The notes under the pieces were generated by a model, which worked only from the letters and a program-made list of their open reading frames with translations, had not been told where the DNA came from and ran no database searches. A program made the position numbers and the translations under genes. From the NCBI GenBank assembly GCA_033439295.1, contig JAVTLE010000003.1, forward strand, positions 1,550,001 to 1,614,000: 64,000 bases of DNA, written 5' to 3'. The stretch's first letter is position 1, and every line of letters begins with the position of its first letter. This stretch comes from Deuterostichococcus epilithicus. Taxonomy: Eukaryota; Chlorophyta; Trebouxiophyceae; Prasiolales; Stichococcaceae. Positions 30,520 to 42,128 of the stretch are shown in pieces.

Positions 30520-33500
30520 ATGGCCGGGGCGCGGCCTTCTGCGCTCGGCGACGTCATTGTGCCTGTCATCAACCGCCTCCAAGACATCTTTGCCCAGGTG
30601 AGGCAGACGGTGACGAATGTGCGCTACAACCTGTGCGTCCTGGGCATCGGGGATCGCCACACATGTTCCTTCCCTCGGGCCACGCAGGTGACAACCGACT
30701 TCAAACTTGAGCTGCCACAAGTGGCGGTGGTCGGCAGCCAAAGCAGCGGCAAGTCTAGCGTACTGGAGAGTCTGGTGCGTACGGCCTTTGGAATGGCAAC
30801 GACCTCCGCACGGAACAGTGCATCAACGACACCTGCAACGCGCCCAGGCGGCAAGCCTACTGGAGCTGTGACAGCGCTTTTCAATCCTGTCTCGGCTGTT
30901 GCCCCCAGGTGGGCCGCGACTTCCTGCCGCGCGGACCTGAAATCTGCACCCGGCGGCCGTTGGTGCTGCAGCTGGTGCGCCCCTTGCCATCGGCGGCTTC
31001 CTGGATGGTTTATGCATTATCGTGAGGCCTGATCTCAGCACCGAGGCCTATGCTGAGGTCAACCGCACTACGGGCAGGGCAAAGTAGCGTGCTGACATCC
31101 GAATTCGCAATCGGCCAATGCTGCAGGTCAAGTCGTCGCCGGGGCCAGGCGGCGCGCCGTCGCCAGAGTACGCAGAATTCCTGCACTGCCCCAGCAAACG
31201 CTTCTTCGACGACGAGCGCATCCGCGAGGAGATCCAGGGCGAGACGGACCGCCTGACGGGCACCAACAAGGGCATCTCCGACCGCCCGATCCGCCTCAAG
31301 ATCACCAGCCCCCATGTGCTGTAAGTCCTCCTCTACCCTCCTGACCTGCTGGCCGCCCCTATCAGCCTCAACGTCGCCAGGTTCCCTGTGCTGTCAGTCC
31401 CCTTCACCCCTTAGTGGAAGTCGGCCTCAATCAGCAAAGCCCTGCGTGACCGGCGGCCACAAGGAACCCTGCCTCAGTTGCACTGGTCTCCCACCCCTGC
31501 GGTGGCGCAGGACGATGACGCTGGTGGACCTGCCGGGCCTGTCCAAGGTCCCCGTCGGCGACCAGCCGAGCGACATCGAGGCGCGCACCCGCGCCATGAT
31601 CCTGGACTACATCAAGCACGATACCTGCATCGTGCTGGCGGTGTCGCCCGCCAACGCCGACATCGTCAACTCGGACGCGCTGGAGCTGGCGCGCAGCGTC
31701 GACCCCAACGGCCATCGCACCATCGGTGAGCCCTTTCATAAGCGGGCCCGGCATAGGTTTTCAGGAGCGCCAACGCCGGAAACCCGCAGCATTTCAGATG
31801 TTCAGCCGCGGATGTTCATATTTCCTCGAGTCGGTGTCCTGCGGCCGGGGTTGCACGGATTGTGTGAGGCGCATTCAACACGGGTGCACGGTTGAACCCT
31901 CTAATACAACACCTTGAACATCAACATAGGCCTGCTGACTGTGGGCAGGCGTGCTGACCAAGCTGGACATCATGGACCGGGGCACCGACGCGAGCGCGGT
32001 GCTGCGCAACGAGTCGGTGCCGCTGCGCCTCGGCTACATTGGCGTCGTCAATCGCTCGCAGCACGACCTGAACACGGGGCGCGGCATGGCGGACGCGCGC
32101 GCCGCGGAGGCCGACTTCTTCGCCTCCATGCCCGAGTATGCCGATGTGAGAAGGTCGCAAAGGCTCCCGCGAAAGTCCAGCCCATAGATATCCTGACTGC
32201 GTCGGCCTCCGCGACTTCTTCGCCTCCATGCCCGAGTGTGCCGACGTGAGCAACAGCTGTGCTCGCCACCCCGCCGTGTGCATGCCACGGCTGGAGGCCG
32301 CGCCACGAGGTTGCAGCCTTGCCCCAAGGTCCCCTTTCCCCCTTCGCGACACACACTCATGGGCGAAGGCAGGGCCTTCAGTGCCATGCACGACCTCGGC
32401 ATCATACACCCTTCCTCACATGGCATGGGGTCAGTGGCAGGGCGTCTGACCGGCAACTCGCCTTGGCTCGCTGTGTCCGCAGGTGAAGGGGCAGACGGGC
32501 ATCGGCGCGCTGGCGCTGCGGCTGAACCACATCCTGGTGGAGCACATCCGGGCGCTGCTGCCCAGCCTGCGGGCCCACCTGGAGGAGGCTGCAGAGCGCC
32601 GTGCCAAAGACTTGAAAGTCTATGGCGCCATGCCGCCCGGCAGCACCTCCGCCGCCAGGTGCGTCTCATATGAATTTCACTGTTGATGTAGGGATTCTGG
32701 CACTCCTTCGGTGAAATTGGACCTCAAAAGGCCACGGCGCCATGCCGCGCGGCAGCACCTCAGCCGCCACGTGGCGTTGTGACCCTGATTCACCGTGCCG
32801 TGGGGCAGGGCTTTGGGGACGTCGAGTCTGCTTGACGCTATGCTTAGTGGCACTTCCGCCGCCAGGTGGCCGCCGGTCGTGACCCACTGCAAATAGTATT
32901 CTTCTCACCTTTCATTTTGTGGGACCAAGTGCGTCAGGGATGTCGAGCCCTGCAAGGCGCTGCGCAGCGGCACTGTGGCGCGAGGGCTGCAATGCCTTTG
33001 TGGCATGCCGTGCACCACCCCGAGCTCCTCTGAGCACCATTTGACATCATCACCTGGTGAGCGATGAGCTCATCGCTCGCGAACTCTTCAACACGTGCAG
33101 GGGCGCGCTGCTGCTGCAGCTGCTGGACAGCTACGCGACGCGGTACGCGGAGATGCTGGATGGCCGGTCCGAGGCGCTGCCGGTGAGTGAGCTCGCCGGC
33201 GGCGCGCGCATCCGCCACATCTACCAGGACATTTTCGTCAAGGGCCTCGAGGAGCTCAACCCCTCTAGGTAGGCCTGCTGTCTTGTTTCCTGCGTGCTCG
33301 TCCGCTCTCGGAGCCCACCTTGCAAGATGTGTGGGTGTATGTCAGCTCTGGACGGCTTGACTATGGGCTGCTCGAGCGAGCACTCCTTGTGTGTGTTTGT
33401 GTCGTCTCGAGAATGAGCACATCCATGTCGCACCCCTGTCGCAGCGAGCTCACGGACGAGGACGTGCGGACGGCCATCAAGAACAGCGGCGGCGTCAAGG

Positions 33501-36500
33501 GCAGCCTCCTCATCCCCGAGGCACCCTTCGAGCTGCTGGTGCGCTCTGCTATTGGTGCCGCTGGCAAGGAGCACAGAGCAGTCAGCCTTGGCCGGATGGC
33601 GATGCGTCCGGCACGGCGACATCGAATCGAATGGCACAAGATCATGGTATCCAGCGGCGTCGGTCTCATGTCCTGCTCGTCTTCCGCAGGTGAGGCGGGC
33701 AATCAGCCGGCTGCTGGCGCCGTCGCTGCAGTGCAAGGAGTTCGTGCACGGGGAGCTGCTGCGCATCGCTGGCCAGTCGGCGCCCGCCGATGTCGCCCGC
33801 TTCCCCGTCCTGCAGGTGTCCACTCCTCCCTGCGCAGCCTCTAGCAGCGCACAAATTCCACTGCAACGTGTACCAAGCGCACACCAATTGCTGAGCTGCT
33901 ACGTCGGACCACCACATCATATCTATCATTTCAAAAGTGTTCATTGCGTCCTTTGGTGCTGTTGATGACTGCTTTCCCACACAATGAACGCAGCGACGGC
34001 TGATGACGGCGGTGGAGGACTTCATCAATGAGGGCGCCGCGCCGGCAGAGCGCATGATCCGCGACCTGGTGGCCTGCGAGCACGCATACATCAACACGGA
34101 CCACCCCGCTTTTGTCGGCGGTAACCGCGCCATTGCGCACGTAAGTCGAAAAGCCAGGGTGGCTCTTGTTGCAACACAAACGGGCATGGCAGCAAGGGGA
34201 GAGCCGTTGTGGCAGGACTTCCGTCCAGCAGAAATTCGCTCTACCCCACTTGCAGAACATTTAACGGAACGTGCTGCTGTGCAAACTGCAGGTGCTGGAG
34301 CGGAGGTGCAGCTCCAGCCAGAGCGGTGGCAGTGACGACGAGATGAACGGCAATGGGAGCGAGGTGCCACATGGCCGCTCGAAGTCCACAGGTGCCAGTC
34401 GTTCCGAATCTTTGTCGGAGACTGTCCAGCCGGCTTGTTCTCGATTCGGTGCCAGAGGTGAAACACTCAGCATGAGCACCGCAGTTCATGTGCGTCGGCG
34501 TCGCCAGCTTTACAGATGCAGGTGCAGCTGGCAATGCTCGTCGCTGACTGCGTGCCGTGGGCTTGCCCCTCTGCAGGCAGCCTACAGCAGCAGGCGAACG
34601 GCGCGGCGTTGCACAGCCGCCATGGCAGCCGCGGGCAGGCGCAGGAGCCGGCCCCCGCGCCCAGCCGCAACCCCAAGGTGGGCGACGCCATTCTTGCAGG
34701 CGCCACACCCTTCCCCATGGGATACTGAGTCCACCCAAGTTGGAGTTAGTATTCCCTGCCTTCCCCAATGTCCAACGGCGTGTCTGCATCACATGTTATG
34801 ATCATGTAAGTCGCCGGCATCAGCGCAGAGGAGTCCCGCTGATAAGCAGAAGAGTCTTGCTGATAAGCAGCAGGACGTCAGAGCCATACACTCCTGTCAA
34901 CATGCACAGACACACAGCTGCAATTCAGTACTATTCTGTGTCAAGGTGCACATAAGCAGCGGCATGTCTGCCGCCTGCATCAGAGTAGAAAACGTCCGCA
35001 ACAGAGTAGGGAACTTAAAATCAGCAGCCCAGATCAGGCATGTTGTCTGCGCGCGGGCGCTTCTCAGCAGCGGCGTGCTGGGCGGCATCTCCGGAGCGGT
35101 TGCTCTCCAGAACAGTCGCACACCCCAGACACATGGTACACAGTTTTGATTTGTGCGCAGGTGCAGCTGAGCAACGGCGTGGCGGGCGGCATCATCCCAG
35201 AGCTCTTCCGCCCTGAGGACCTTCTGGGCGCCTCTATGACTTCCTCCGCTCAGGCACGCGCTGCGTCAGCTTATTTGGCAATTCAAACAGGCCTGGCGGC
35301 AGGGTTGCCGCAGCAACTGCTACATGTGTATGCATTGGATGATGAGCACTGTGTCAGAGCACTGTCTCACAGTCCCCTTCCAGCATCCGAGATCGCGCAG
35401 GTTCTGTCGGCCCTTACTTACTGTTCTGGTGCTGTTGGCGCAGTCAGCGGCAGCCGCAACCTCCGCCGCGGCCGCCGCGGCTGCCGCGCCGCGGTCGGAG
35501 GCGGACACAGAGGATGCCCGCTCTGGTAGCTGGCTCACCGGCTGGTTTGGTGGCTCGGCGCCGCCGCCGACGCCGGCGCGCCGCGGTCAGCGCAGCAAGT
35601 CCTCCCTGCATCAGCCGCCCTCGGTGCGCTTATACCCGGTGCCACCATGCAAATACGATCGCCTTTCCCTCTCCAGGCTTTCACATTCAGACTCGGGACC
35701 AAGACTGCTCCAGGAGGTGTGCCAGCTGCAGGCACTCGCATTCCGGCTGGAGCTGGCTCGATCAATGCGGCTTCCACCTGCCATGGCAGCAGCTCGACCT
35801 GCTCAGTCAGGCGCCGGCCCCTTCGCGCCGCACGAGGTGGACTCGCTCACAGGCTGCCTTTCTGTCTTGACCCCCGCAGACGCTGCGGGTGCCGACTAGC
35901 ACCACGGAGCAGGAGGAGGTGCAGGTGGAGGTGACCCGCGTGCTGGTGGAGTCCTACTTCGACATCACGCGCAAGAACCTGCAGGACGCGGTGCCCAAGG
36001 CTGTGATGCACTTCCTGGTGCGCCGTCCCCCTGAATGGCCCGAGCGAGTGATGTGGCTTGTGTTGTGCGCTCGTCCTGTCTGTCCGTGTCCGTCTGTCCA
36101 GACGGACAAACGACAGACGGACATTCAAGGGGAAAAGCCCCGTCTAACCGTGTCTCCGCTCCGCAACGCCTATCGTGCTGCCCTTCGTGGGGCTGTCCTT
36201 CGGCCCTGCTGCGGCTGTGAGGGCGGGGATGCAGCCGGCGGATGTGCCGGATGCTGCGGGCAGATGTTCCAGGTGGAGTGCGCCGCGCAGTCTAGCTGCC
36301 TTGTGCTCGGTCCAGCCACCTGATCAGCGAAGGTAATGCCTGCAGGTGGGCGCCGTGCAGCGGGGCATGCAGCAGCACCTCATCCATACCCTGTACCGGT
36401 GAGTTCTCGACCTGCAGCGGCATGTGCAGCAGCTCGACGCACATCCACACCCTGCTGGGCCGACAAGCTCACCCTGCAATGCAAGGCACGGCGCTCGGCG

Positions 36501-36681
36501 TGCCGTTACCGAGGCGCATTCTCTCCGCAGGGAGGACCTGTTTGAGGAAATGATCAAGGAGCGTGCCGACGTGGCGACCAAGCGGGAGGAGTGCCGGATG
36601 GCGCTGCGGGCGCTGAAGGAGGCGCTGTCTGCCCTGGAGTCCCTGCCTGCCGACCTCATCAGCCGCATCAATGGTGTGTGA
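30520..36681 (+). CDS. DRP3: Dynamin-related GTPase, DRP3/DNM1L class
   Basis: The ATG at 30520 begins [26 protein letters not shown], typical of organelle-division dynamins. The GTPase domain has the P-loop [19 protein letters not shown], the switch region [34 protein letters not shown] (G3), [34 protein letters not shown] (G4) and [17 protein letters not shown] (G5). The middle/stalk exons include [60 protein letters not shown] and [21 protein letters not shown] variable Ser/Pro/Ala-rich insert B lies at about 34300-35640, where DRP1/DRP3 proteins carry it instead of a PH domain. The GED follows ([40 protein letters not shown]), ending at 36681. The protein constricts mitochondria and peroxisomes. 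No PRD or PH domain is present. Confidence 0.9.
32112..32250 (+). repeat. 100-base-period duplicate of exon end and donor in the dynamin gene
   Basis: 32112-32150 (exon end plus GTGAG donor) and 32212-32250 (in the intron) share 37 of 39 bases. The two differences are A/G and T/C transitions. The intronic copy keeps an intact GTGAG donor. Confidence 0.95.
32606..32868 (+). repeat. Second splice-junction duplication in the dynamin gene (three copies)
   Basis: The exon end and donor at 32606-32663 (GGCGCCATGCCGCCCGGCAG, then CCGCCGCCAGGTGCG) is repeated at about 32718-32775 with its donor altered to CACGTGGCG. A shorter third copy (CACTTCCGCCGCCAGGTG) is at 32851-32868. Confidence 0.88.
35060..35203 (+). 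repeat. Decoy copy of an exon start in the dynamin gene
   Basis: About 35067-35093 (AGCGGCGTGCTGGGCGGCATC core) resembles the genuine exon start at about 35168-35195 (GCAACGGCGTGGCGGGCGGC core). The period is near 102 bases. Identity is moderate, so this one is less certain than the others. Confidence 0.5.
36088..36122. repeat. Nested short inverted repeats in a dynamin intron
   Basis: GTCCGTCTGTC at 36088-36098 has an exact reverse complement at 36112-36122. An inner arm CAGACGGAC (36099-36107) also pairs with 36088-36096, allowing two alternative hairpins. Confidence 0.85.
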
Positions 36682-37836
36682 ACCTGAACCTGCACGCTCA
36701 GCCAGCCAGGCCCGCCGCAAGGTCGATGCTCGAGGGTGACGCTCGAGTTTTTAGTGTCTCTGGCGTCAGCTTCAGGCGCCAGGGGAAAGCATCCTCCCGG
36801 CCCTAACTTCGGCGGCATTGGCACGCGGAGGGCGCAGCAGGCCGGCTAGGTGGCGAAACGGCCGGCATCCGCTTTGAGAACCGTCTGGCCTGGCTGCTCC
36901 ACTCGATCCGTGTGCTGCTACGCAGCTGCCGGCGTGGCGGAGTCGGAGCCGGCAGTGCCCAGGCGGGCACTCGGCACCAACAGCTCGCAGTTTGTGGTGC
37001 GAACATGCCACCCTCGCATGTTGCACGCCTCCTGGGCTCCAGTCCTGTGGAACGCCCGTCATGCACTGGCGCTCGCCACTTTGCAGACCTTTGCAATGCC
37101 AGCAGCCCAGACGTGTCACAGAGCTTGGCTAGTCGCTTGCAAGTGCTTGCATCGCGAGGAGCGAGCTGAGCATCAGCATGAGCCGTCAGCATTTCTGCTG
37201 CCCTCTGGTGGGAGACACTGTGTAAACGCTGTGGTTTCTGTGTTCCAGGTGCGAAGCACCAGCGGCGCTCTCGCGCGCATGTCGTCAACCATCCTCCCAT
37301 CGTCCATCCCCTCTGCAGCCACATGGGCTTGAGGGTGTGTGCATGAGCAGCAGTCATTAGACGGACGCTTTGCAATGGTGGCGCCAGCAACTCACCCTGT
37401 CATGCGCAGCATGAAGCGGCGGAGGTGCGGCACATGTATGGCTGTTCTGTGTAGCGTCGGCGAGCACTATGTTCCTGTGATTTCGGTTTGTACTGAACTC
37501 CTTCAGCGCTTACGGGCGTCATTTGCTTCCGAGTGCCCACCCGGTCCTTACCTTTGGTTGAGCGCTGCTACCGCTGAGGGCATGCAATGCTACAAGCGGC
37601 TCACAGTCACTCATGTAACATATAGAGGCTTGCAGCTGGGGAGAGGTGGCCAGGAGTCGCGTTTCCCAGTACTGGTGAACCATTGCTGTTAAAAATTGCC
37701 TGGATGCCCGGTCCCGACAGGCAGGCACGTGCACATGAAGCATCAGCGTCTCATCTGGCGCAGAGCGCACACTGCCGAGTTTCCAATCTCACGAAAGCAC
37801 GTCGGTTGGGGCTACATTGCTCATCAATTGCAAAGC
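36682..37836. other. Intergenic region without an accepted gene
   Basis: About 1.15 kb lies between the dynamin stop and the GST-like start on the same strand. An open stretch at about 36855-37000 (TAGIRFENRLAWLLHSIRVL) looks protein-like, but no flanking exons fit. It may be UTR or an unrecognised small gene. A TGTAA sequence occurs near 37221. Confidence 0.4.
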
Positions 37837-40800
37837 ATGTTGTGTCGTCTGCAGACTTCAGCACCCCTGCTGGGGATTCGACACCACCACCTTGCAGCAG
37901 CTCGCCCGTTGTGGGCGCCTTTCACGAGGCACAATCTTCGTTCCATGTCCACGGGGCGTGCACGCAAGTCCAGCAGCGCCGCGGCCGCGCAGGGCAACGC
38001 TCTAGATGCGCTGAAGAAGGCGTTCGGCATGGGCGGCACGGTAAGCATCACGAGGCTATATGTTGTTCGCTTACCGACTGACCACGCCCAAATATCATAG
38101 GGGCAATCGAGTTGACACCTCCTGCACATAGGAATATGTGCTTCAACACTGCGTATTGACGGGGTCTTGCGCAGGCGTCCGTGACAGCCATGTCGGTTTG
38201 TGCCTGCGTCACGGCGCCGACAACCGACCTTTGCCACAGGCATGATCGACTTTTGTTGTGTTGCACGGTCCGCAGGCATACGAGCAGGATGCTGGGCAGG
38301 AGCACCAGGTTGAGACCGGCACCTACTTTGTGGACAATGCACCGAGCTGGTCAGAGCTGCAGCAGCTCGTGGAACAGCGCATGCAAGAGACAGGTGCCCA
38401 CATCAATGAACATCCGGCTCACCATGTTTGATTGGCAATGCAGCGATGCTATTCCAACCTTCCTCTAGCCGCGGCAGGGGGTCAGTGCTGCGTTGCTCAG
38501 GTTGCGCCGTTAACTGAAGCTCACCGCACTGCCTCAACGTGCCACCGATTGCATCCTGCACCTTGGCGGCAGGGACCCAGCAGCTGGACGCGGATCTGGA
38601 GAACGGTCCGACCAATGCGCGGTCCCTGCGCCGCATGTTCGGCCACTCTGGGGAACCGAAGCTCAAGCTTTACAGGCGCGTGCAGTACTTTTCACAATGA
38701 ATTGGCGCACTCTTAGTGCATCATCGCCAGCATGCTGTGGCAGACTTCTGGAAGCCGTGATGCCCTGATCTGAGGTTCCCACAAGTAAAGTTTCCACAAA
38801 AGACAGGATGATTTTCTGCGGGCGGCAGGTTCTGTGCGCGTTCAACACGAGCAAGATCCTGCCAGGGCTCCCGAGCCCGCAACCATCACGACGTTCGTGG
38901 GGGATGCTTCCCTGCAGGGACAGCGCGGCGTGGTGCCCCTACTGCGAGAAGGTGTGGCTGCAGCTGGAGGAGAAGCGCATCCCATATGAGATCGAGAAGA
39001 TCAACATGCGGTGCTATGGCTCCAAGCCCAAGCATTACACCGACAAGGTGACCAAACGAAATGGAGTCGCCCTTGATTAGTACGGGGAGTGCGTGGCAGG
39101 CGTCCTGGCGCAGGAAATGTCTTGCGTGCTGTTGCGGCTGCTGTTCCAATCATATATGTTTTTCTCCGAATTCACTGATTCGTACGCCTGCAAACTCTCT
39201 AGCTCGTGCCACCAGGGCTGCTGGTAGCGCACAATGCGCCCTGCGCCGCTACTTGCTAACAGGTTTCACTGTAGGGTGTCGGCACCAAAGCATTAAGCGT
39301 CTTCTGGCAGGTGCCGTCAGGGCTGCTGCCGGCAATGGAGCTGAACGGGCGGCTCATCATCGAGTCGGACGCCATCATGGCGGCGCTGGAGGCGGAGTTC
39401 CCGGACTTTTCTCCGCTGCTGCCGCCCGCTGGCAGCCCTGCCGCGAGCCGCGTCAAGCCGCTGCTGCGCCTGGAGCGCCGCCTGTTTGGCGACTGGCTGC
39501 GCTGGCTGACCTCCGCCTGGTGAGGCTTCCTTGGGCTGGAGGGTTCCGGGGTTCCAAGCAAGTGACCTGGTGCTCTGGAGGGTGACCCGGTGCTCTGGAG
39601 GCTCCCTCTTCCTGCCTGGCTGTGCCGCTCTCGCGCTGGGCCTCTGACACTGCACCAGCTGCGGCAAGCTGCTCAAGGGTGGTACAGTGGGACGGCTGAT
39701 CTGGCATGGCCCGTGTGATCCAGCTCGGGCTCGTTCCTGACAGTCGCCCCCTCGGTGCTCGTAGGAGCAACGATGCGAACAGGCAGGGCTTTGAGCAGAC
39801 CATGGACGCTGTGAATGCAGCGTTGGCGGAGCAGGAGGGACCCTACTTCTTGGACGACTTCTCCCTCGTCGACTGCGTCTTTGCGCCCTTCCTGGAGCGC
39901 ATAGGTGAGCACGGTGGGCTGTGTACTCGCAGTGATGCTGCAGGCCTCGGTGCAGCATATGGAGTGTTGCTGCACTGGGCGCTGTGGGTGTTGCAAGTGG
40001 GGGGAAGGGGTCGGTGGGAGCACATCTTTCTGGCTGGGAATGGACATTTTGGTATGGGACACGGCCATGATGCGCAGGCGGCCGCACGACCTGGCACAAT
40101 GACGCAGCAGTCGGACGGAGGCGCCTTCTGAAAGGCGCCGTGCCGTGTCTTCCGCAGTGGCATCCGTGCTCTTCTGGCAGACTCCTAATGACATTCAAAC
40201 ACTCACATTCAAACACTGATCTCCCGCGCAGCCGCATCAATCCTGCACTACAAGGGGCTGGCGGTGCGCGGCCAGGGACGCTGGCCAGCGGTTGACGCCT
40301 GGTTCAACGCGATGGAGACCCGCGACACGTACCTCGGCATCAAGTCGGACATCTACACCCACGTGCACGACCTACCGCCCCAGATCGGCGGTATGCATTT
40401 GTCTACGTACTGTGGCATGTCTTGGACCAGTGACCATTGGAAACTGGTTTAAACTGCCCGGCCAATGCACTGAACGCGGCTGTATCGAACACTGCTGCGC
40501 TGCTGCGATGCGCAGGCTGTGTGCTGCTGCCGGAGGCGGAGGGCATTGCGGCAGCTCTGGACGGCGCGGACGGCAGCAGCTGGCGCCTGCCGCTGCCGCC
40601 CCTCGGCCCCACCTCCAGCGCCACCTCACTCGAGTGCCATGCCCCAGGTGCTACTCTGACGATCCTTCCTGGCGAGGGCTGCCTCCGGCAGAAGTCGACT
40701 GCAAAGGGCGTGGGCTGGGTGTTCTGCAGGCTTTGTTCTTCAGAGCGTAAGGTTCGCGCTGCTGTTTTCAGGCTGCTGTGGGAGTTTACAGGCCGAGATG

Positions 40801-41877
40801 CGAGCTGATGCAGTAGTAAGCAAACACCGTGCACCAGCTGCTGGACCCGAGCTACTTCACTTGCAGCCATTCAACTCCAGGCCAAGTGAATTAGCTATCG
40901 CATCCGAGGCCACGGTCCGGCTAGGGGTCGCAAGGCGCGTCTCCAGCCGGCACGCTGTTACCCGCTCCAACCCATTGTGTCACATGGTGTGACTCGAACT
41001 TCTCCACGTGGCAGGCGAGGAGCCGGTGCGGGACGTGCTGCACGCGGCGTACCGCCTCATCAGCAACCACGAGGCGGTCGTGAAGTTCAGCCTGCGGGGC
41101 CCCGGCACGCCCGGGCAGCCGCCGGTGTCGGCGCCGTTGGCGGACCCAAACGCGCTGGCGGCCACCCAGTACCATGACGCCGCCGACGCGGGTGGGCAGA
41201 GTGTTTCGTTCAAAACGACAAGGCCCTCCACTCTATCACAGGCGTGGCAACATGCACACATGCAAGCATCGAAACTGCCTCTCTCTGGTGGCTACCTGGT
41301 CCACGACGCTGCCGACCCAAGTGAGCAGCACAGCCTTTTGTGTCATCTCGAGACATGGCTGTGGCTTTGTCTCTGGAATTGTTGCCCCGCACAGTCAGTC
41401 GGTCGGCGATTGCACTTCGCAGGCCTGCGGCATGTGGCGCACGCGCTGCTGCTGGGGCCGGATGCCAAGCAGGCCGGCGGGCAGCCGCTGCGGGTGTCTG
41501 CCAGCCGGCCAGACGGGGCACCTTCCTTTGATGCCGGCGCCGTGCAGCTGGCGACAGGTCAGTAACGAAGAAACACTCCTTGGGGCACGGCTTCACGATT
41601 CTGTTGTGGTGCCCTGCTTTGGGGCTGCGCTCTGGCCCAACCCGTTGTCCCGATGACACCATGCAGGGACTGCACGGCTACTTCGTTCTTTCATACCACC
41701 CACACAGCATGCGCGTGACGAGTTTGGCCTGTGCATTGCGCGGCTCAGCGCAGATGTTTGTGCTCTGCCGCAGGATACCTGCGGGCACGGGTGGGTGTGC
41801 CGCGGGACCTGACGCTGCCCGCCGCCCGCCAGCTGCGCGCACACTGCAGCTGGCTGATCGATAGCCTTGACGGTTAG
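37837..41877 (+). CDS. Transit-peptide-bearing glutathione S-transferase-like protein
   Basis: The ATG at 37837 opens an Arg/Ser/His/Ala leader ([36 protein letters not shown]) consistent with plastid targeting; 37945 is an internal ATG. Next come [34 protein letters not shown] and [17 protein letters not shown] thioredoxin-fold GST N-domain follows, with the redox motif [20 protein letters not shown], then the cis-Pro/ESD region [20 protein letters not shown]. The helical C-domain includes [40 protein letters not shown] and [20 protein letters not shown]. An extra C-terminal region of about 250 residues ([40 protein letters not shown]) ends at 41877. The CPYC pair suggests glutaredoxin-like or dehydroascorbate-reductase-like chemistry. 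This is inference; the extension is beyond the usual GST length. Confidence 0.78.
41169..41328 (+). repeat. Duplicate exon end and donor in the GST-like gene
   Basis: 41169-41199 (GTACCATGACGCCGCCGACG then GGTGGGCAG) and 41299-41328 (GTCCACGACGCTGCCGACCC then AAGTGAGCAG) are related, with a period of about 130. They would translate as HDAAD followed by a donor in both cases. Identity is moderate (roughly three quarters). Confidence 0.6.
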
Positions 41878-42128
41878 TGATTGCGACAAGGGATTGCACG
41901 GCATGAGGTACCCGTCCCGCTATGCATCTTTCGCGCACCGCAATACTTCAAGTTTTCAGGCACTTCGGGCAGCGAGAACCTAGATACCGTAGGTGAAATC
42001 ATTTCAGGATGCTTCAGATTTTGTGGGCGTTAAAGGGACCCAATCGATTGTATTGCAGTTGGTGTAACACGTTATGACTCCTGCAGTTGGCCAGGTAAAG
42101 CCCAGCCTTATCGGTCGCTTGACTGTAA

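Noticed and set aside
36855-37140. Additional dynamin exon or separate gene (RFENRLAWLLHSIRVLL)
   Set aside because: The GED already ends normally at 36681, and no acceptor/donor pair places this frame in phase with it.
39540-39610. Repeated GGTGCTCTGGAGG (39569 and 39589) as a splice-junction duplication
   Set aside because: It lies wholly inside an intron about 20-30 bases after a donor and does not include the junction itself, so it was not counted in the main series.
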